Source of the DNA: Sphingobacterium spiritivorum
GTDB lineage: Bacteria; Bacteroidota; Bacteroidia; Sphingobacteriales; Sphingobacteriaceae
DNA: 64,000 bases
Direction: 5' to 3'
NCBI RefSeq assembly: GCF_016724845.1
Contig: NZ_CP068082.1
Location: 2,232,001 to 2,296,000, forward strand
In this document: positions 60,090 to 64,000 of the stretch, piece by piece
Position numbering within the stretch: the first letter of the stretch is position 1
How the letters are laid out: every line of letters begins with the position of its first letter
Made by a program: the position numbers and the translations under genes
The notes under the pieces: model-generated
The model's input: only the letters and a program-made list of their open reading frames with translations
Databases searched by the model: none
Told to the model about the DNA's origin: nothing

Positions 60090-61078
60090 ACGAGTTAGAA
60101 AAATATATGCCCAACTTTGAAAGCCGTCTCGATCTGACAGAATTACAGGATAAGATGGAATCGGTGAAAAGGGAAGTGAAAAAAGTAATCGTAGGGCAGG
60201 ATCAGGTCATCAATATGCTGTTAATGTCTATTCTGTCATCCGGACATTCTCTGATCGAAGGTCTGCCCGGAGTCGCTAAGACGCTGACGGCAAAGTTGAT
60301 TGCCAAAACGATCAACAGTACTTTTCGACGTATCCAGTTCACCCCCGATCTGATGCCTTCAGATGTAACCGGATCGTCTATTCTGGATCTGAAATCTAAT
60401 GAGTTTGAGTTTAGAAGAGGGCCGATTTTTGGTAATATTATTCTGATTGATGAGATCAACCGCGCCCCGGCAAAGACGCAGGCCTCACTTTTCGAATGTA
60501 TGTCCGAGCGGCAGGTGACAGTAGACGGAAATACCTATCCAATGGATACCCCTTTTATTGTTTTAGCAACCCAGAATCCGATAGAGCACGAAGGGACTTA
60601 TCGTTTGCCGGAGGCACAGCTGGATCGTTTCCTGTTTAAAATAGTCGTTAATTATCCTGAATTCAGTCAGGAACTGACCATATTAAAAGAACACCATGCG
60701 CAAAAGGCCGGCAATAAAGAAGCGTTGGTCCAGCAGGTCGTTTCGGGTGAAGAGATAGTACTCTTCCAGTCGCAGGTCAAACTGGTATTTGCACATGAAG
60801 ATGTGCTGCATTATATAGCACAGATTATCGTGCAGACCCGAACTAATCCTAACCTGACCTTAGGAGCATCGCCGAGAGCTTCGATCGCGATTCTTGAAGC
60901 GTCAAAAGCATCTGCAGCACTTCTTGGACGAGATTTTATTACTCCGGACGATGTCAAATATGTAGCTCCTGCCATTCTTGGTCACAGAGTGACCCTGACT
61001 CCTGAAAAGGAAATGGAAGGATTCACAACAGAATTTATTATCAAACAAATTGTAGACGGCGTAGAGATTCCAAGATGA
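60086..61078 (+). CDS. MoxR-family AAA+ ATPase
   Basis: 330 residues. Walker A GLPGVAKT (about 65), Walker [11 protein letters not shown], sensor region [23 protein letters not shown] and the lid with [17 protein letters not shown]. MoxR ATPases act as chaperones that activate or assemble partners carrying DUF58 or VWA domains. The gene overlaps DUF4350 and DUF58 by 4 nt each. There is no VWA gene downstream, which sets it apart from the BatA/B/D type of MoxR locus. Confidence 0.95.
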   Translation: MNELEKYMPNFESRLDLTELQDKMESVKREVKKVIVGQDQVINMLLMSILSSGHSLIEGLPGVAKTLTAKLIAKTINSTFRRIQFTPDLMPSDVTGSSILDLKSNEFEFRRGPIFGNIILIDEINRAPAKTQASLFECMSERQVTVDGNTYPMDTPFIVLATQNPIEHEGTYRLPEAQLDRFLFKIVVNYPEFSQELTILKEHHAQKAGNKEALVQQVVSGEEIVLFQSQVKLVFAHEDVLHYIAQIIVQTRTNPNLTLGASPRASIAILEASKASAALLGRDFITPDDVKYVAPAILGHRVTLTPEKEMEGFTTEFIIKQIVDGVEIPR

Positions 61079-62406
61079 TCAGGCATATAAGAAGACTTTA
61101 TTTTACCAATCAATTTTTCTATTCCTTATTAGGAATGGCTCTTTTGTTTACGATTTCCTTTTTTGTGAAGGGAATGTTTCTGGTAGTAGGTATTGTCTTC
61201 TGGCTGCTGTTGATCTGTTGGATATGGGATCTTATGTTTTTGCATTTTGGTAAGAACAGAGTTGAGATTGAGCGACATTATCCGGAAAAGCTATCTAACG
61301 GAGATGACAATCATTTTGAGCTTGCTTTTATAAGTCATTATCCGAAAAAAATAAAGGCAAGAATTCTGGAAGAATTTCCAATGCAGTTGCAGATTCGCGG
61401 AAAGGAATTTGAAATAGAGCTGCCGTCTTTAATTCCGAAACATGTTGAATATGAATTGAGACCGACTAAAAGAGGTATATATGAATTCGGAAGATGCCAT
61501 GTGCTGGTCCGGAATCTTGGCTTCTTCGAACGGAAATTTCTTTTGGAAGAATCCTTAAAAATACCATGTTACCCGTCATTTATTCAGTTGCGAAAATATC
61601 AGCTTATGGCAACAACAGACAGACTGAAAGAGATGGGAATCAAGCGGATCCGCAAAATCGGCTCAACTCTGGAGTTTGATCATGTGCGGGAATATGTGAG
61701 AGGAGATGAATACCGCTTTATGAATTGGAAAGCTTCTGCCAAACATAAAAAGTTGATGGTCAATCAGTATCAGGAAGAGAAATCTCAGCCCATATATTCC
61801 TTTATTGATACCGGCCGTGCCATGCGCATGCCGTTTAACGAGATGACTTTACTGGATTATTCGATCAATTCTGTACTTGTTTTGTCCAATGCCGCAATAC
61901 TGAAGCAGGACAGAGCCGGAATGCTGACGTTCTCAAACGGGATTGCAAATCATATTCCTGCGGAGAAGAGAAATAATCAGATGCAGAAGGTATCAGAGGC
62001 ATTATATAGTATTACTACGTTATTTGAAGAATCTGAATTTGGAAAGTTATATGCATTTGCCAATAAGCATATTAATAAGAGATCTCTGATTTTTGTTTAT
62101 ACCAATTTTGAGACAATGGATAGTCTGAACAGGCAGATGCCTTATCTCAAAATGATCAACAAGACCCATATCGTTGTCGTCGTTGTCTTTAAGAATACCG
62201 AACTGATCCAAATGGCAAAAGAGAGCACACATTACACGATAGATATATATAACCAGATCATAGCAGAGAAATTTGTTTATGAAAAGAGTCTTATTATTCA
62301 GGAGCTTAACCGTCAGGGAATTCAGACCATTTATACTGCGCCGGAACAGCTGACTATCAATTCAATAAACAAATATCTTGAAATAAAGGCGCGAGGGTTA
62401 ATCTAA
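61075..62406 (+). CDS. DUF58-domain protein (MoxR partner)
   Basis: 443 residues. Two N-terminal helices (FYSLLGMALLFTISFF; FLVVGIVFWLLLICWIWDLMFL), then a beta domain and the DUF58 signature LEFDHVREYVRGDEYRFMNWKASAKHKKLMVNQYQEEKS followed by a VWA-like region (IYSFIDTGRAM; DYSINSVLVLSNAAILKQDRAGMLTFS). It is the likely client of the adjacent MoxR ATPase. Last gene of the operon; its final 9 nt overlap the convergent Dabb gene. Confidence 0.93.
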   Translation: MIRHIRRLYFTNQFFYSLLGMALLFTISFFVKGMFLVVGIVFWLLLICWIWDLMFLHFGKNRVEIERHYPEKLSNGDDNHFELAFISHYPKKIKARILEEFPMQLQIRGKEFEIELPSLIPKHVEYELRPTKRGIYEFGRCHVLVRNLGFFERKFLLEESLKIPCYPSFIQLRKYQLMATTDRLKEMGIKRIRKIGSTLEFDHVREYVRGDEYRFMNWKASAKHKKLMVNQYQEEKSQPIYSFIDTGRAMRMPFNEMTLLDYSINSVLVLSNAAILKQDRAGMLTFSNGIANHIPAEKRNNQMQKVSEALYSITTLFEESEFGKLYAFANKHINKRSLIFVYTNFETMDSLNRQMPYLKMINKTHIVVVVVFKNTELIQMAKESTHYTIDIYNQIIAEKFVYEKSLIIQELNRQGIQTIYTAPEQLTINSINKYLEIKARGLI

Positions 62407-62814
62407 CTGGGTATCATGGACGAGTACTTTTGTCCAGTTACTGCTGAAATCTTCTATTGCCTTCAGATGAATAGGGTGAGTCTCATAAGTATTGATGTAT
62501 TCCATCTTTTCAAATATCACAATCAGATTATATGTCCAGCTATTATCTACCACGGGTCGTTGACTTGTTTCTGCAGGACGGCCATAGCGAAGACTTTTAA
62601 TATTAGGTACTTTTCTCAGGGCTTCAAAAAACTTCGTAAAATCTTTAACCTGTTGGGCTGTAAGGTCTTCTTTCAGCCAGAAATATACCGAATGTATAAT
62701 CTGTATGTTTTCGACAACAGCGAAGGAAGATTTTGACTGAGCAAGAGCAGATACAGCTAACACTGAAGTACCGATAGTCGCAGCGGAAGACTGAATAAAT
62801 TTTCTTCTTTTCAT
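62398..62814 (-). CDS. Exported Dabb (stress-responsive A/B barrel) protein
   Basis: 138 residues. A Tat-like N-terminus (KRRKFIQSSAATIGTSVLAVSALAQ) followed by a Dabb barrel: IIHSVYFWLKEDLTAQQVKDFTKFFEALRKVPNIKSLRYGRPAET, YNLIVIFEKMEYINTYETHPIHLKAIEDF. The ferredoxin-like dimeric barrel is common in small enzymes and binding proteins; the role is unknown. It overlaps the DUF58 gene convergently by 9 nt. Confidence 0.88.
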   Translation of the reverse strand: MKRRKFIQSSAATIGTSVLAVSALAQSKSSFAVVENIQIIHSVYFWLKEDLTAQQVKDFTKFFEALRKVPNIKSLRYGRPAETSQRPVVDNSWTYNLIVIFEKMEYINTYETHPIHLKAIEDFSSNWTKVLVHDTQLD

Positions 62815-62873
62815 AGTATGTTTGTGTTGATAGTCTTAAAGATAGTAATAATTACAGCGGGATAAAACAGAAA

Positions 62874-62904
62874 AAAGGGCTTATCACATCGTGATAAGCC
62901 CTTT
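62874..62904 (-). terminator. metK terminator
   Basis: Perfect stem AAAGGGCTTATCAC with a 3-nt loop and complement, followed on the minus strand by a T-run, about 30 nt after the metK stop codon. Confidence 0.85.
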
Positions 62905-62931
62905 AAAATTTTTATAAGGTCAAAAAGTATA

Positions 62932-64000
62932 TTAGATATTAAATGCCGCTTTGATTTGATCTACAAAATCTAATTTTTCCCATGTGAACAGCTCTACTTC
63001 TACTGTTTTTTGCTCACCATTGCTGTTTTCAAAAGTTTTGGTTACAGATCTTGGGGTACGCCCCATGTGACCATAAGCTGCCGTCTCCGAGTAGATCGGG
63101 TTTCTTAATCCAAGACGGGTTTCGATTCCGTAAGGAGTCATATCAAATAACTCAGAGATCTTTTGTGCAATCTGTCCGTCGGTCAGATTCACTTTGCTGG
63201 TGCCGTAAGTATTTACATATACACCCATCGGATCTTTAACGCCGATAGCATAGGATACTTGTACTAATATTTCTTCAGCAACTCCTGCTGCTACCAGATT
63301 TTTTGCAATGTGACGTGTTGCATAAGCCGCAGAGCGGTCTACCTTGGAAGGATCTTTTCCTGAGAAAGCACCACCTCCGTGAGCACCCTTGCCTCCGTAG
63401 GTATCCACAATGATTTTACGCCCAGTCAATCCTGTATCTCCGTGAGGACCTCCGATTACAAATTTTCCGGTCGGATTAATGTGAAATTTGATCTTATCAT
63501 CAAATAAGGATTGCAATTCTGGTTTTAGCTGAGCTTTTACACGAGGAATCAGGATTGCTTTAATATCTTCCTTGATCTTATTCAACATTGTTGATTCTTC
63601 ATCAAAATCATCATGTTGTGTAGAGATCACAATAGTATCAATGCGTACGGGCTTGTGATTGCTGTCATATTCTAAGGTCACCTGAGACTTGGCATCGGGA
63701 CGCAGATAAGTGATTTCTTTATTTTCTCTGCGCAAATCTGCCAGTTCGTAAAGCAGACGGTGCGAAAGATCAAGTGCTAAAGGCATGTAATTTTCGGTCT
63801 CATTGGTCGCATAACCAAACATGATACCCTGATCACCGGCACCTTGTTCTTGTTTTGTTTTGCGGTCTACCCCCTGGTTGATGTCTGCAGACTGCTCGTG
63901 GATTGCAGATAATATACCACAGGAATTGGCTTCAAACATATATGCCGATTTGGTATAACCGATTCTTTCAATGACAGAACGTGCAATTTTCTGTACGTCC
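62932..64000 (-). CDS. metK: S-adenosylmethionine synthetase, partial at the N-terminus
   Basis: The frame enters from the right edge, so about 356 C-terminal residues are present and the start lies beyond the window. Conserved motifs: [15 protein letters not shown] (ATP/methionine site), [47 protein letters not shown] and a C-terminal AAYGHMGR. It makes SAM from methionine and ATP. An internal ATG at 63939 exists, but upstream residues ([17 protein letters not shown]) are also MetK, so it is not the true start. It ends at a strong terminator. Confidence 0.97.
   Translation of the reverse strand, partial: DVQKIARSVIERIGYTKSAYMFEANSCGILSAIHEQSADINQGVDRKTKQEQGAGDQGIMFGYATNETENYMPLALDLSHRLLYELADLRRENKEITYLRPDAKSQVTLEYDSNHKPVRIDTIVISTQHDDFDEESTMLNKIKEDIKAILIPRVKAQLKPELQSLFDDKIKFHINPTGKFVIGGPHGDTGLTGRKIIVDTYGGKGAHGGGAFSGKDPSKVDRSAAYATRHIAKNLVAAGVAEEILVQVSYAIGVKDPMGVYVNTYGTSKVNLTDGQIAQKISELFDMTPYGIETRLGLRNPIYSETAAYGHMGRTPRSVTKTFENSNGEQKTVEVELFTWEKLDFVDQIKAAFNI

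Overview
The window comes from a low-GC Bacteroidota chromosome, most likely family Sphingobacteriaceae and probably Sphingobacterium. The evidence is the 16S sequence, promoters of the Bacteroidota type (TTG, about 20 nt, TAnnTTTG), near-absence of Shine-Dalgarno sites, and lineage markers: a SusC/SusD pair, GldD, the bamD-rpoZ-coaBC cluster, a Bacteroidota-type RpoZ and an OmpA with a thrombospondin type-3 linker.

Layout. 1-1031: 3' part of an HD-phosphohydrolase/PycTM fusion. 1032-6916: a complete rRNA operon (16S, tRNA-Ile, tRNA-Ala, 23S, 5S) with three tandem promoters, processing stems and a terminator, followed by three tandem palindromic repeats (7010-7600). 7674-13272: housekeeping genes, including an m5C RNA methyltransferase, coaBC, rpoZ, bamD and a NifU-type Fe-S protein. 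13496-22359: a tight leftward operon of SusC, SusD, a GntP permease broken by a one-base frameshift, RidA, a fold-type III PLP enzyme and an M19 dipeptidase. I read it as a D-serine or D-amino-acid dipeptide scavenging locus. 23179-27829: TPR protein, aroE, gldD, a glyoxalase II-like hydrolase and a LolC-like permease. 28042-34373: OmpA, a Pit/DUF47 phosphate system, a PhoR-like kinase without an adjacent regulator, psd and a MORN-repeat protein. 34386-41615: polA, rsgA and two unknown, overlapping lipoprotein genes. 41742-48691: an AsmA-like protein, a TrkH/TrkA potassium system and a YfhO protein. 48720-55375: rnhB, a secreted CBM9-like protein with a TonB-receptor-like barrel, an M16 protease and fabD. 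55425-62406: a divergent RDD gene and a six-gene overlapping SpoIIM-DUF4129-DUF4350-MoxR-DUF58 operon. The window ends with a Dabb-domain protein and the 3' part of metK.

The two most interesting systems are the SusCD/DsdX-like/RidA/PLP/M19 operon, whose parts fit one pathway (uptake of D-amino-acid peptides, cleavage, dehydration, enamine detoxification) and whose inner-membrane permease is disrupted, and the HD-PycTM fusion beside the rRNA operon, which combines a nucleotide-phosphohydrolase fold with a membrane effector domain known from anti-phage signalling. No prophage, insertion sequence, integrase or CRISPR array is present.
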